Assembly (NCBI RefSeq): GCF_900155615.1
Contig: NZ_FUHT01000004.1
Location: 186,001 to 250,000, forward strand
Direction of reading: 5' to 3'
From: Massiliimalia massiliensis
Lineage (GTDB): Bacteria; Bacillota; Clostridia; Oscillospirales; Ruminococcaceae
DNA length: 64,000 nucleotides
Every line of letters begins with the position of its first letter. Positions within the stretch are counted from its first letter, which is position 1. Below the pieces are notes generated by a model. It was not told the DNA's origin. It saw only the letters and a program-made list of their open reading frames with translations, and did no database searches. The position numbers and the translations under genes are program-made. Positions 43,182 to 52,866 of this stretch are shown in pieces.

Positions 43182-43209
43182 AAAAGGGCGGAGACCCTTT
43201 TGATATAAT
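43182..43209 (+). promoter_or_regulatory. Short hairpin followed by an extended -10 promoter before the phosphohexomutase gene
   Basis: AAAAGGG/CCCTTTT (43182-43188 with 43195-43201) could terminate the rnf unit. TGATATAAT (43201-43209) directly follows and may start the next transcript. No clear -35 is seen. Confidence 0.4.
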
Positions 43210-43229
43210 TATGATTAGGGGGAAGAACA

Positions 43230-44948
43230 ATGCTAGAAATGGAATTGTACAAACGCTGGGTTTCCCAGGATTTGGAGGACAGTGACCTAAAGGAAGAACT
43301 GGCGGCGATTACTGATGATGTAGAGAGCATCAAAGACCGCTTTTATAAGGATTTGGAATTTGGGACAGCAGGTCTTCGCGGAGTAATCGGCGCGGGTACA
43401 AACCGGATGAATATTTATGTGATCCGGCGTGCGACGCAGGGGTTTGCCGACTACATCAATGCGAAATATGATCACGGTACAGTTGCGATTGGGTATGACA
43501 GCCGGATCAAATCGGATGTGTTTGCAAAGGAAACCGCCTGTGTACTGGCAGCCAATGGGATCAAGGCTTATATTTATAAAGAGCTGATGCCGGTGCCGTG
43601 CCTTTCCTTTGCAGTGCGGCATTTGAAATGCAGCGCCGGGGTCATGGTAACAGCCAGCCACAACCCTGCAAAGTATAACGGCTACAAGGTATATGGGGAC
43701 GACGGATGCCAGATTACGCTGGAGGGCGCCAACCAGGTGCTGGAGAATATCGGAAAGGTCGATATCTTTGACGGTGTGAAGCTGATGGCGTATGAGGAAG
43801 CAAAATCCGCCGGGATGATTGAGGTCATCTCTGATGATGTACTGGAGGCATTTTTAGACGCGATCCAGAAACAGTCGATCAATAAAGACGTTGTTAAGGA
43901 GGCGGGGCTTAAGGTTGTTTACACCCCGTTAAACGGCGCCGGGAACAAGCCGGTGCGCGCGATTCTGGAACGGATTGGGATTCAGAATGTCGTGGTCGTT
44001 CCAGAGCAGGAAAAGCCGGATGGAACGTTCCCGACCTGCCCTTTCCCGAACCCGGAAATTGCGGAGGCACTGGATTTGGGACTGAAGCTCTGTAAAAGGG
44101 AAAAGGCAGACCTTTTGCTCGCAACCGATCCGGACTGCGACCGCGTTGGAATTGCAGTCCCGAACCATGATGGGGAATATGTCCTGATTACCGGAAATGA
44201 AGTCGGCGCGATGCTGATGGAATATATCTGCTCCCAGCGGATTGCCAAAGGAATTATGCCGAAAGACCCGGTGGCGGTTTCCACCATTGTTTCCACAGCA
44301 ATTGCTCAAAAGATCGCGGAACATTATGGTGTAGAGTTCCGTCAGGTGCTGACCGGTTTTAAATTTATCGGGGAACAGATTTACGGCCTGGAAGAGCTGG
44401 GGCATCCGGAACGGTATATTTTCGGCTTTGAGGAAAGCTACGGTTATTTGATCGGCACCCATGCGAGGGATAAGGACGCGGTTGTCGCTTCGATGATGAT
44501 CTGTGAGATGGCAGCGTATCTCCGTTCAAAAGGGATTACCGTCCTGGAATATTTGGATGAAATCTACAAAACTTACGGTTTCTATTATCATACGCAGCAG
44601 AGCTTTACCTGTGAAGGGGCGGCCGGTATGGAGCGGATGAATGAGATTATGGCAAACCTCCAGCAGAACGTTCCAACCCAAATCGGCGGACTGAAGGTAC
44701 TGCGTGTGGACAATTATATTACCGGGGAAAGCACCGACATGCTCACCGGAAACAGGGAAAAGCTTACGCTCCCGAATTCTGCGGTGCTGTTCTACCATCT
44801 GGAAGATGAGGCAAGCGTCTGCATCCGCCCGTCCGGTACGGAGCCGAAAATCAAAGCGTATTACACCACAGTAAAGGATGTCAGAGAAGACGCTTACGCA
44901 CTCGACCGCGTACTGAAAGAGGACTTAACCAGAATTCTGGGATTCTAA
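43230..44948 (+). CDS. Phosphoglucomutase/phosphomannomutase (alpha-D-phosphohexomutase)
   Basis: This 572-residue enzyme interconverts glucose-1-P and glucose-6-P (or the mannose phosphates). It has all four domains: the phospho-Ser loop TASHNPAKYNGYKVY near residue 140, the metal loop ATDPDCDRVGIAV near residue 295, the sugar loop GFEESYGYL near residue 395, and the phosphate loop RPSGTEPKIKAYY near the C-terminus. Length and order match the PgcA type of Firmicutes, which supplies UDP-glucose for glycolipid anchors and cell wall. GGGGGAAG precedes the ATG. Confidence 0.93.
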   Translation: MLEMELYKRWVSQDLEDSDLKEELAAITDDVESIKDRFYKDLEFGTAGLRGVIGAGTNRMNIYVIRRATQGFADYINAKYDHGTVAIGYDSRIKSDVFAKETACVLAANGIKAYIYKELMPVPCLSFAVRHLKCSAGVMVTASHNPAKYNGYKVYGDDGCQITLEGANQVLENIGKVDIFDGVKLMAYEEAKSAGMIEVISDDVLEAFLDAIQKQSINKDVVKEAGLKVVYTPLNGAGNKPVRAILERIGIQNVVVVPEQEKPDGTFPTCPFPNPEIAEALDLGLKLCKREKADLLLATDPDCDRVGIAVPNHDGEYVLITGNEVGAMLMEYICSQRIAKGIMPKDPVAVSTIVSTAIAQKIAEHYGVEFRQVLTGFKFIGEQIYGLEELGHPERYIFGFEESYGYLIGTHARDKDAVVASMMICEMAAYLRSKGITVLEYLDEIYKTYGFYYHTQQSFTCEGAAGMERMNEIMANLQQNVPTQIGGLKVLRVDNYITGESTDMLTGNREKLTLPNSAVLFYHLEDEASVCIRPSGTEPKIKAYYTTVKDVREDAYALDRVLKEDLTRILGF

Positions 44949-44982
44949 TTGACTGCGTGCGGAAGGAAAGGGGCAGTGCGCA

Positions 44983-45426
44983 ATGAAAAAGCTTGTGGTT
45001 TTCTCTTGCTTTGCCCTGCTGCTCCTAACCGGCTTTTTTGTATTCGGGAATTTGGATGAAAAGCCGGAAACCACGGTGAGAAAGCTGGAATTCATAGATC
45101 GTATTGATGAGATTGTATCTATCGAGATTTCCAAAATGCCTTCGCCGCCTACAACGCATATAACAGAGTCCCAAGAACTGATTTTGGAGATTGCCGAGTA
45201 TGTGAACCAGTATGAAGGGAGAAAAATCAAGCTGGAGCCCTATGGCGGCTGGGAAGTTAGCTTGACCGTTTATTATCAAGATCACACTGATAGCGGATGC
45301 AGCTTCTCAAGCGGCAGAATATCTGATTTCTCCGGAGAATATTTTTTGGTTGGCGATGACTTCCGGGAGCAGCTTCTCGCTTTCTATGAGCAGATGGAGC
45401 CTGTACAAGACGGCGGCAATAAATAA
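44983..45426 (+). CDS. Small secreted or membrane-anchored protein of unknown function
   Basis: The 147-residue protein starts with KK and a hydrophobic stretch (residues 5-21, VVFSCFALLLLTGFFVF), a signal peptide or anchor without a lipobox Cys. The rest is hydrophilic, with VYYQDHTDSGCSFSSGRI near residue 95. I see no known domain. It lies 34 nt after the phosphohexomutase gene, so co-transcription is possible. A ribosome binding site GAAAGGGGC lies before the ATG. Confidence 0.7.
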   Translation: MKKLVVFSCFALLLLTGFFVFGNLDEKPETTVRKLEFIDRIDEIVSIEISKMPSPPTTHITESQELILEIAEYVNQYEGRKIKLEPYGGWEVSLTVYYQDHTDSGCSFSSGRISDFSGEYFLVGDDFREQLLAFYEQMEPVQDGGNK

Positions 45427-45439
45427 ATAGAAAAAAGTC

Positions 45440-45468
45440 TTGCTTTTTGTTTTAGTTTATGATATGAT
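45440..45468 (+). promoter_or_regulatory. Promoter of rpmE
   Basis: TTGCTT at 45440-45445 and TATGAT at 45463-45468 are 17 nt apart, giving a leader of about 92 nt. Confidence 0.75.
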
Positions 45469-45474
45469 ATGTAT

Positions 45475-45566
45475 TTGTGAGGACATCTCGAATGAGGTAG
45501 AATTCCTTATAAACGATGGCAAAATCTATCGTTTGCAGTATAAGAGGATTTGTGAGGTGAACAAGA
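45475..45566 (+). ncRNA. Structured leader of rpmE (candidate L31 autoregulatory RNA)
   Basis: CCTTATA (about 45507) can pair with TATAAG-GG (about 45540), and inside it AACGAT pairs with ATCGTT, giving a two-part hairpin just ahead of the ribosome binding site. Structured leaders of L31 genes are known in Firmicutes. Membership of a described family was not tested. Confidence 0.45.
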
Positions 45567-45767
45567 ATGAAAGAGGGAATCCATCCGGATTACAAACCGT
45601 GCAAAATTACTTGCGCGTGTGGGAATGTGATTGAAACCCGTTCCACCAAGGAAGATATCAGAGTAGAAATTTGTTCTAAATGTCATCCGTTCTTCACCGG
45701 AAGACAGAAACTGGTTGATACCGGCGGACGCGTTGACAGATTTAAGAAACGTTTTGGCATGAAATAA
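45567..45767 (+). CDS. rpmE: 50S ribosomal protein L31 (zinc-binding type)
   Basis: The 66-residue protein has the L31 signature: [50 protein letters not shown] and KKRFG. The two Cys pairs make it the C+ type that binds zinc. GTGAGGTG lies before the ATG. Its own promoter and leader precede it. Confidence 0.97.
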   Translation: MKEGIHPDYKPCKITCACGNVIETRSTKEDIRVEICSKCHPFFTGRQKLVDTGGRVDRFKKRFGMK

Positions 45768-45877
45768 GGAGCCTATTGCGTGATTGAATCAGACTTTATA
45801 GAGCGGTGCAGAGTAATCTTTGCACCGCTTAAAGTTATTTTATGGCAGATCATAAGCGAAAAGGGGATGAAAACAGG

Positions 45878-46501
45878 ATGGAAACCTCCTACCGGACGAT
45901 CAGGGAATACGCAGAGGATGAATTTGTAGAGCGCAAGTCCCGGTTTATTGGGTCGGTCCAGCCATGCAAAACAGAGGAAGATGCCCTGCGGTTTATTGAG
46001 CAGAAAAGAAAACAGTACTGGGACGCGACTCACAACGTTTATGCCTATATCCTGCGGAACGGCGGACTGAAGCGCTGCTCCGATGACGGGGAACCGCAGG
46101 GAACGGCGGGACGCCCGGTTCTGGATGTGCTGGAAAAGGAAGGACTCACCGATATCTGTGTGATTGCCACCCGCTATTTCGGAGGGATCATGCTCGGCGC
46201 GGGCGGACTTGTCCGAGCCTATTCCCATACCTCAAAAATCGCTGTAGACGCGGCGGAAATCCTAAATTTGTCGGTTTGCTACCGGTATCGGATGTCGTTT
46301 GAATATCCGCTTTACGGAAAAATCAGCTATATTCTTCCGAACTACCCGCTTAAGGTCTTGGATTCCGATTTTGGCGAGCTGGTACGGATGGAGTTTTTGG
46401 TTCGTTATGACAGGAGGGAAGCTTTTCTCAAAGCTTTGACGGAACTGACAAACGGACAGGTTGTGCCGGAGGCGCTTGATTCCTGCTTTGAGGATCTCTA
46501 G
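45878..46501 (+). CDS. YigZ/IMPACT family protein
   Basis: This protein of about 207 residues has the UPF0029/IMPACT N-terminal domain (KSRFIGSVQPCKTEEDALRF, then DATHNVYAYIL, CSDDGEPQGTAGRPVLDVL and VIATRYFGGIMLGAGGLVRAYS) and a C-terminal DUF1949-type domain. Members are linked to translation or tRNA-related functions, but the role is unsettled. I prefer the ATG at 45878, with AAGGGG upstream, to an ATG at 45842 that has no ribosome binding site. It is 110 nt after rpmE. Confidence 0.9.
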   Translation: METSYRTIREYAEDEFVERKSRFIGSVQPCKTEEDALRFIEQKRKQYWDATHNVYAYILRNGGLKRCSDDGEPQGTAGRPVLDVLEKEGLTDICVIATRYFGGIMLGAGGLVRAYSHTSKIAVDAAEILNLSVCYRYRMSFEYPLYGKISYILPNYPLKVLDSDFGELVRMEFLVRYDRREAFLKALTELTNGQVVPEALDSCFEDL

Positions 46502-46591
46502 CTTTGGAGAAACTGTCAAATTTGTATGTGATTCAAGAGGAAATCTGTATTTCTTTCTGATTTTATTTCTTTTTTTCATAAAAAGAAGGGA

Positions 46592-46619
46592 TTGAAACTG
46601 TTCCCCTTGTATATATTAT
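46592..46619 (+). promoter_or_regulatory. Possible promoter of the dgt-dnaG-rpoD cluster
   Basis: TTGAAA at 46592-46597 and TATTAT at 46614-46619 have a 16-nt spacer. Confidence 0.45.
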
Positions 46620-46647
46620 TAGTAACCAGAAAAGGAGAGGATTTGGA

Positions 46648-47655
46648 ATGGATTTACAGCCGCGCCGTTATGCGGAAGAAATTGAACGGAAAATCCTGTC
46701 TCCTTATGCAACCTTAGTGATAGATTCTAAGGGCCGGAAAAGGCCGGAAACTCCCTGTCCCATCCGCACAGATTTTGCGAGAGACCGCGACAGGGTTATC
46801 CATTCTGCTTCTTTTCGTCGGTTAAAGCATAAAACACAGGTGTTTTTGGCGCCGTTGGGCGACCATTACCGAACCCGATTAACCCATACGCTGGAGGTCG
46901 CGCAGATTTCCCGGACGATTGCCAGAGCACTGCGGCTCAATGAGGATTTGACCGAGGCGATTGCCATGGGGCATGACCTGGGACATACGCCGTTCGGACA
47001 CTCCGGCGAGAAGGCGTTGAGTTCCGTAGCGCCTTTCGAGTTTCATCATGCTCAGCAAAGCATCCGAGTGGTTGACCGGCTGGAACGGGACGGGAAGGGC
47101 CTGAACCTTACATATGAGGTGCGCAATGGGATTGCGACCCACTCTGACGGAGGCGCTGATGCGGCGACGCTGGAAGGAAAGGTTGTCGAATATTCAGACA
47201 AGATTGCCTATATCAATCATGATATTGAGGACGCGATCCGCGCCGGAATCCTGCGGCCGGAGGAACTGCCCTATGACTGCCTGTATGTCCTGGGCAGGAC
47301 AAAAAGCGAGCGGATTTCGACGCTGATCGAATCGATTATTGAGAACAGTTTTGGGCAGAATCAAATCAGGATGAGCGATGAGGTATGGAAAGCGCACCGC
47401 AGCTTGCGGGATTTCATGTTCCAGTGTGTTTACCGCAATCCTCTTGCCAAGGGAGAGGAGAGCAAAGCGCAGGAGCTGCTGATCCAGCTTTACCGTTATT
47501 TTCAGAATCATACCGAAAAGCTGCCGGAGCCTTATCACAGCGTCATAGAAGAAGAGGGGCTTGACAGGGCGATCTGCGATTATCTGGCGGGGATGACTGA
47601 TATCTATGCGATCAACCTTTACCAGCAGCTGTTTGTACCGAAGATGTTTGGATAG
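46648..47655 (+). CDS. dgt: Deoxyguanosinetriphosphate triphosphohydrolase-like HD protein
   Basis: The 335-residue HD-domain phosphohydrolase has FRRLKHKTQVFLAPLGDHYRTRLTHTLEVAQISR at the start, the HD pair in AMGHDLGHTPFGHSGEKAL, and YSDKIAYINHDIEDAI near residue 183. Dgt enzymes cleave dNTPs to nucleoside and triphosphate. The gene often lies before dnaG in Firmicutes, as here, which suits a role in replication supply. AGGAGAGG precedes the ATG. Confidence 0.9.
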   Translation: MDLQPRRYAEEIERKILSPYATLVIDSKGRKRPETPCPIRTDFARDRDRVIHSASFRRLKHKTQVFLAPLGDHYRTRLTHTLEVAQISRTIARALRLNEDLTEAIAMGHDLGHTPFGHSGEKALSSVAPFEFHHAQQSIRVVDRLERDGKGLNLTYEVRNGIATHSDGGADAATLEGKVVEYSDKIAYINHDIEDAIRAGILRPEELPYDCLYVLGRTKSERISTLIESIIENSFGQNQIRMSDEVWKAHRSLRDFMFQCVYRNPLAKGEESKAQELLIQLYRYFQNHTEKLPEPYHSVIEEEGLDRAICDYLAGMTDIYAINLYQQLFVPKMFG

Positions 47656-47740
47656 CAAGGGATAAAAATTTCCATGCGCCGGGCGGCTTATCTGAGATAC
47701 AGAAGGAATGGAATAGCCTTTAGAAAGTACGGGTGACAGG

Positions 47741-48445
47741 ATGAGAAGACGTCATATCGCACAGGGGCGTATTGTATGCGCGTGGATAGTCCTGCTGCTG
47801 TTTGCAGCAGGGATATGGTTGTTGCTTAGTTGGCTGGGCGTATTCGACTCCCATCCTCTGTCTCCGGAGGAGGCGGAGCAAAAATTCCAGATTACCCGCG
47901 TTCTCAGTACGGTTGACAAAAATGGAAACGGTGTGGATGACTACACTGATATCCTGTTGGGGGCAAAAAAGGATGCCGAGAATCACCCCAAATACAGCGC
48001 TGCCTATTACGCGGGCGGATATCCGCCGGAGGACGAGGGCTGCTGCGCTGATTTAGTGTGGCGGGCGTTTGACCATGCAGGCTATACGCTGAAGGATATG
48101 GTAGACGAGGATATTGCCGCACACACCGAGAACTATCCCGCTACCAACGGTACGCCGGATCCCAATATTGATTTCAGGCGGGTGCGCAATTTAAAGGTGT
48201 TTTTTGAACGCCATGCGGTTTCGCTGAGCTTAGACCCAACTAAAATAGAGGAATGGCAGCCGGGGGACATTGTGACCTTTGATGATCCGGGGCATATCGG
48301 GATTATTTCTGATCTTCGGAATGAAAAGGGAATCCCATACCTGCTCCACAATGCGGGACAGAAAGACCGGGAGGAGGACGCCTTGCTGCGGTATCATATC
48401 AGCGGGCATTTCCGGTTTGACGCTTCCCAATTGGAAGAAACGTAA
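47741..48445 (+). CDS. DUF1287 protein, membrane-anchored, NlpC/P60-like fold
   Basis: The 234-residue protein has an N-terminal membrane segment (residues 10-32) and a DUF1287 domain with GCCADLVWRAFDHAGY (catalytic-type Cys), GDIVTFDDPGHIGIISD (His) and LLHNAGQ. This layout resembles cysteine peptidases/amidases of the cell wall. Function is not established for the family. It sits between dgt and dnaG, separated by 85 and 41 nt, an unexpected place for a cell-surface protein. Confidence 0.82.
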   Translation: MRRRHIAQGRIVCAWIVLLLFAAGIWLLLSWLGVFDSHPLSPEEAEQKFQITRVLSTVDKNGNGVDDYTDILLGAKKDAENHPKYSAAYYAGGYPPEDEGCCADLVWRAFDHAGYTLKDMVDEDIAAHTENYPATNGTPDPNIDFRRVRNLKVFFERHAVSLSLDPTKIEEWQPGDIVTFDDPGHIGIISDLRNEKGIPYLLHNAGQKDREEDALLRYHISGHFRFDASQLEET

Positions 48446-48486
48446 TCTCATCAATCGGATGACCAAAGAAGGAAAGGAGGGACAGA

Positions 48487-50238
48487 ATGCCAATCCCAAA
48501 AAGCTTTATTCAGCAGCTATTAATGTACTGCGATATCGAGGATATTGTTTCCTCCTATCTGCCGTTAAAGCGGGAGGGGAAAAATCAGAAAACGCTCTGT
48601 CCGTTCCATTCCGAGAAAACGCCTTCGATGGTAATTTACCCGAACACCCAATCCTTTTACTGCTTTGGCTGCGGTGCGGGCGGTGATGTGATCAGCTTTA
48701 TCATGCGGATTGAGAATCTCGACTATGTTGAGGCAGTCCACTTTCTCGCAAAACGGGTTGGGCTGACTGTACCAGAGGAAGGGGAAAGCGACCGGGCCGG
48801 ACAGATAAAGGCAAGAATTTTGGAAATCAACCGGGAATCGGCACGCTTTTTCCATCATTGCCTTAAATCGCCGATGGGCAGGGCAGGATACGAATACTTC
48901 AAACAGAGACAGCTTTCTGACCAGACAATTGTAAAATATGGGCTTGGGTTTGCGCCGGATAGCTGGAACGCTCTGCGCGACCATCTGAGGAAGAAGGGCT
49001 TTACCTATGAGGAGATGGAGCAGGCTGCCGTTGTCCGGAAAGGGAGAAACGACAGTGTTTACGACCAGTTTCGAAATCGGGTCATGTTTCCCATTATTGA
49101 CGTGCGCGGCAATGTGATTGCCTTTGGGGGAAGAGTGCTGGACGACAGCAAGCCTAAATATCTCAATTCAAACGATACGCTGGTTTTTAAAAAAAGCCGG
49201 AATCTTTTTTCCCTGAATTTTGCGAAAAACAGCAAGGAAAAACGGCTGATTCTGGCGGAAGGGTATATGGATGTAATCGCGATCCATGCCGCGGGATTTG
49301 AGAATGTTGTCGCAACGCTTGGAACCGCGCTGACCTCGGAGCAGTCCCGGCTGATTTCCAAATATGCGGAGGAAGTAGTCATCGCCTACGATTCGGATGA
49401 GGCTGGACAGAAGGCGACTCACCGGGCGATCAACCTGCTGTCCGAGGTGGGTGTTTCGACTAAAATCCTGAAGATGGAAGGGGCGAAAGACCCGGACGAA
49501 TATATCAAAAAATTTGGCGCCAAACGCTTTGAAATCCTGCTCGACGCTTCCGGAGATGTAATTGAGTTTGAGCTGGGCAAGATCAAAAAGCAGTTTGACA
49601 TTGAGGATACCAATGGGAAGGTGGAGTATACGCGGCGTTCTGTGTCTGTCCTTGCTTCGGTAAAAAACCGGCTGGAGCGTGAGGTTTATGCGGGATTGGT
49701 CGCCAAAGAGACGGGAGTGACTGTTGACAGCCTGATGGCGCAGGCGGACGCGCTGATCAAAAAAAGGCGGCGTGCTGAGGAAAAGAAAGAGTGGAATGTC
49801 ATCCAGACAAATCAAAAGGTTCTGTCCGACCGGATCAATCCGGAAAAAGCTCGTCATCTGCGTGCGGCACGCGCGGAAGAAGGGATAATTGCACTGCTTT
49901 TGCGGTATCCTGATAGCTGCGGGGAGATTTTGTCAAAAATACGGGAAGAAGATTTTGTCACACAGTTTAATCAGTGCGTTTTTTCGCGTATCAATACCCT
50001 ATTTCGTGCAAATAATGAGATTGGGCTATCTGATTTAAACCCCGATTTCAGCGAACCGGAATTTGACCGGATTGCCGCAATGGTGGCGGAATCAGAAAAC
50101 GAAAATGCGGCGATCGCTATGTTGGAGGATTACATTTCCGTATTGCGGGAGTACAGGAGCAGCCTGAAAGCGCAGGATGTCAAAACACTGACGCCGGAAG
50201 ATTTGGAACGGTACCGGCAGGAGAAAAGTTCCAGATAA
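48487..50238 (+). CDS. dnaG: DNA primase
   Basis: DnaG makes RNA primers for replication. The 583-residue protein has the zinc domain (CPFH near residue 38 and CFGCGAGGD near 58), the primase core domain, and the Toprim domain with LAEGYMDVIAIHAAG, IAYDSDEAGQKA and DPDEYIKKFG. The C-terminal helicase-binding part follows. AGGAGGGA precedes the ATG. It lies in the usual order before rpoD. Confidence 0.96.
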   Translation: MPIPKSFIQQLLMYCDIEDIVSSYLPLKREGKNQKTLCPFHSEKTPSMVIYPNTQSFYCFGCGAGGDVISFIMRIENLDYVEAVHFLAKRVGLTVPEEGESDRAGQIKARILEINRESARFFHHCLKSPMGRAGYEYFKQRQLSDQTIVKYGLGFAPDSWNALRDHLRKKGFTYEEMEQAAVVRKGRNDSVYDQFRNRVMFPIIDVRGNVIAFGGRVLDDSKPKYLNSNDTLVFKKSRNLFSLNFAKNSKEKRLILAEGYMDVIAIHAAGFENVVATLGTALTSEQSRLISKYAEEVVIAYDSDEAGQKATHRAINLLSEVGVSTKILKMEGAKDPDEYIKKFGAKRFEILLDASGDVIEFELGKIKKQFDIEDTNGKVEYTRRSVSVLASVKNRLEREVYAGLVAKETGVTVDSLMAQADALIKKRRRAEEKKEWNVIQTNQKVLSDRINPEKARHLRAARAEEGIIALLLRYPDSCGEILSKIREEDFVTQFNQCVFSRINTLFRANNEIGLSDLNPDFSEPEFDRIAAMVAESENENAAIAMLEDYISVLREYRSSLKAQDVKTLTPEDLERYRQEKSSR

Positions 50239-50306
50239 AGAGATAGAAAGCAGGGCGATTTGCTCTGTTTGATATGATACAGATATTGATTGAGGGAGAA
50301 TACGAT

Positions 50307-51395
<1,089 letters not shown>

Positions 51396-51413
51396 GCTGC
51401 TGTGTGTTCACCC

Positions 51414-51442
51414 TTTACTTTACTGTTTTTTTGTGTTATAAT
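51414..51442 (+). promoter_or_regulatory. Promoter of the Rrf2 regulator gene
   Basis: TTTACT at 51414-51419 and TATAAT at 51437-51442 are 17 nt apart. Confidence 0.75.
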
Positions 51443-51491
51443 ATACTCAATTCATCTCTAATTAAAACAGGACTGTGAATGGGGGAGAGAT

Positions 51492-51887
51492 ATGCATATC
51501 ACGTTGGAAACGGATTATGCAATTCGAATTATATTATACCTTGCAAAGAGTGAGCAGCGCGCCGACGCTAAAAAAATTGCGGAGGAGACGGACGTTACCC
51601 TGCGTTTTGCTCTGAAAATTCTTCGCAAACTGGTAGCAAGTGAATTGGTAAAATCCTTTAAGGGCATTAAGGGCGGCTATGAAATTTCCCGTGCTCCGAA
51701 AAAAATTAGCTTGTATGATATCATCTGTGTGATAGAAGGGGATTGCTATTTGAGCCGATGCTTGGATGCGCAGATTGGCTGCAACCGGCAAAAGTCACGT
51801 ACCTGCAAAGTGCGCAGGGAATTCCACCGGATTTCCAAGATGCTCCGGGACGAGCTTTCTGCTGTCACAGTTGATACTTTAATTTAG
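51492..51887 (+). CDS. Rrf2 family transcriptional regulator
   Basis: The 131-residue protein has an Rrf2 winged helix (LETDYAIRIILYLA, then RFALKILRKLVASELVKSFKGIKGGYEISR). Four Cys lie at C-terminal positions (CYLSRC, GC and TC, about residues 83-104), in the region that binds an iron-sulfur cluster in IscR and NsrR. It may therefore sense iron-sulfur status or redox (inferred). No isc/suf genes are adjacent. It is monocistronic. Confidence 0.88.
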   Translation: MHITLETDYAIRIILYLAKSEQRADAKKIAEETDVTLRFALKILRKLVASELVKSFKGIKGGYEISRAPKKISLYDIICVIEGDCYLSRCLDAQIGCNRQKSRTCKVRREFHRISKMLRDELSAVTVDTLI

Positions 51888-51896
51888 CAGGATACA

Positions 51897-51940
51897 TAAA
51901 AGAGTCCATTTATCTTTTTTGATAAATGGACTCTTTTTCA
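51897..51940. terminator. Bidirectional terminator between the Rrf2 and thioesterase genes
   Basis: A 17-bp stem AAAAGAGTCCATTTATC/GATAAATGGACTCTTTT lies between convergent genes. Confidence 0.88.
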
Positions 51941-51944
51941 TTTC

Positions 51945-52424
51945 CTAGAAAAAATCTTTTCTGCGCTGTTTGCGCAGCTCGGAACGTTTCATCCCGGCTT
52001 CCCACTCCGCTTTTTCCTGCTCATTGGTCAGGAGCAGGCCGGGAACTGGAACGGGACGTTCCTGCTCGTCGATTGCAACCAGGACAAGATAGGCGTGGTT
52101 GATCGGACGCTTGTACCCATCCAGGTCTTCCACGAAGGTATCAACCCGAACCTCCATGGAAGTCCGGCCGACATATGTGATTTTACCGTTTAATACTACA
52201 ATATCATTGACGTGCGCCGGAGCCTTGAAATGGAGCTTATCAATACACACCGTCGTCACATTGCGGTTGGAATGCCGCCGGGCAACTACGCCGGCAACCA
52301 CATCGATCCATTCCATCAGCTTTCCGCCGAATAAACGGTTATAGCCGTTGATATGTTCTGATAAGACCATCTGTGTCTGTTCCGTCCGGGAGTCCGCCAC
52401 ATATTTTGCTTCTAATTCGGCCAT
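51945..52424 (-). CDS. Acyl-CoA thioesterase, hotdog fold
   Basis: The 159-residue protein has the acyl-CoA thioesterase pattern: QTQMVLSEHINGYNRLFGGKLMEWIDVVAG (catalytic Asp/Asn region), VTTVCIDKLHFKAPAHVNDIV and TSMEVRVDTFVED, then a short basic C-terminus. YciA/YkhA-type enzymes hydrolyse fatty acyl-CoA esters. I chose the ATG at 52424, which follows AAGGAGAAAAT. A 180-nt in-frame extension upstream lacks conserved sequence. Confidence 0.9.
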   Translation of the reverse strand: MAELEAKYVADSRTEQTQMVLSEHINGYNRLFGGKLMEWIDVVAGVVARRHSNRNVTTVCIDKLHFKAPAHVNDIVVLNGKITYVGRTSMEVRVDTFVEDLDGYKRPINHAYLVLVAIDEQERPVPVPGLLLTNEQEKAEWEAGMKRSELRKQRRKDFF

Positions 52425-52589
52425 ATATTTTCTCCTTTTTCTGCAAGCAGCTTTTCTATAGATCCTGTTTTGCTTTTTATTATAGCACACTTTTATGAAA
52501 ATATCATGTAAATCCAAGCGGTTTTTCTGCATGATGGGAGGACAACCGGATAAACTAAAGACAGAAATCACTTGAAAGGAACGAGAAAA

Positions 52590-52808
52590 ATGAATCCAAG
52601 CCAAAAATTAGTATCCGATTGTATGAATCATAAAATCCATGAGCTGAAAGACTGTATGAACCGTCTTTGTGAGCGCGACTGCCAGCCTGCCAAACACGGA
52701 AATGTCTATAACGGAATGTTAAAAAGCTCTGTTGATTTTGAAATCACGCATATGGAACACCTCCGCGACGAATTAGTAGATCTACTGGGAAACACTCAGG
52801 AGAAATAG
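52590..52808 (+). CDS. Small Cys-containing protein of unknown function
   Basis: I do not recognise this 72-residue protein. It is predicted mostly helical, with CMNHKIHELKDCMNRLCERDC near residues 10-30 as a possible metal or disulfide site, and a C-terminal helix ending LLGNTQEK. GAAAGGAACGAG precedes the ATG at 52590. It stands alone between divergent and convergent neighbours. Confidence 0.6.
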   Translation: MNPSQKLVSDCMNHKIHELKDCMNRLCERDCQPAKHGNVYNGMLKSSVDFEITHMEHLRDELVDLLGNTQEK

Positions 52809-52812
52809 GAAA

Positions 52813-52845
52813 AAGAGGGCCTGCCAAGAAATGGCGGGCTCTCTG
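52813..52845 (+). terminator. Imperfect hairpin after the small Cys protein gene
   Basis: AGAGGGCCTGCCA pairs imperfectly with TGGCGGGCTCTCT around a 5-nt loop. No T-run follows. Confidence 0.45.
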
Positions 52846-52866
52846 CTCATTTCAGGAATAGTATGG

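Noticed and set aside
45440-45634. 64-codon frame over the rpmE leader
   Set aside because: It starts inside the rpmE promoter, has no ribosome binding site, and overlaps rpmE in another frame.
52425-52604. N-terminal extension of the thioesterase
   Set aside because: AAGGAG directly precedes the ATG at 52424, and the extension has no family sequence.
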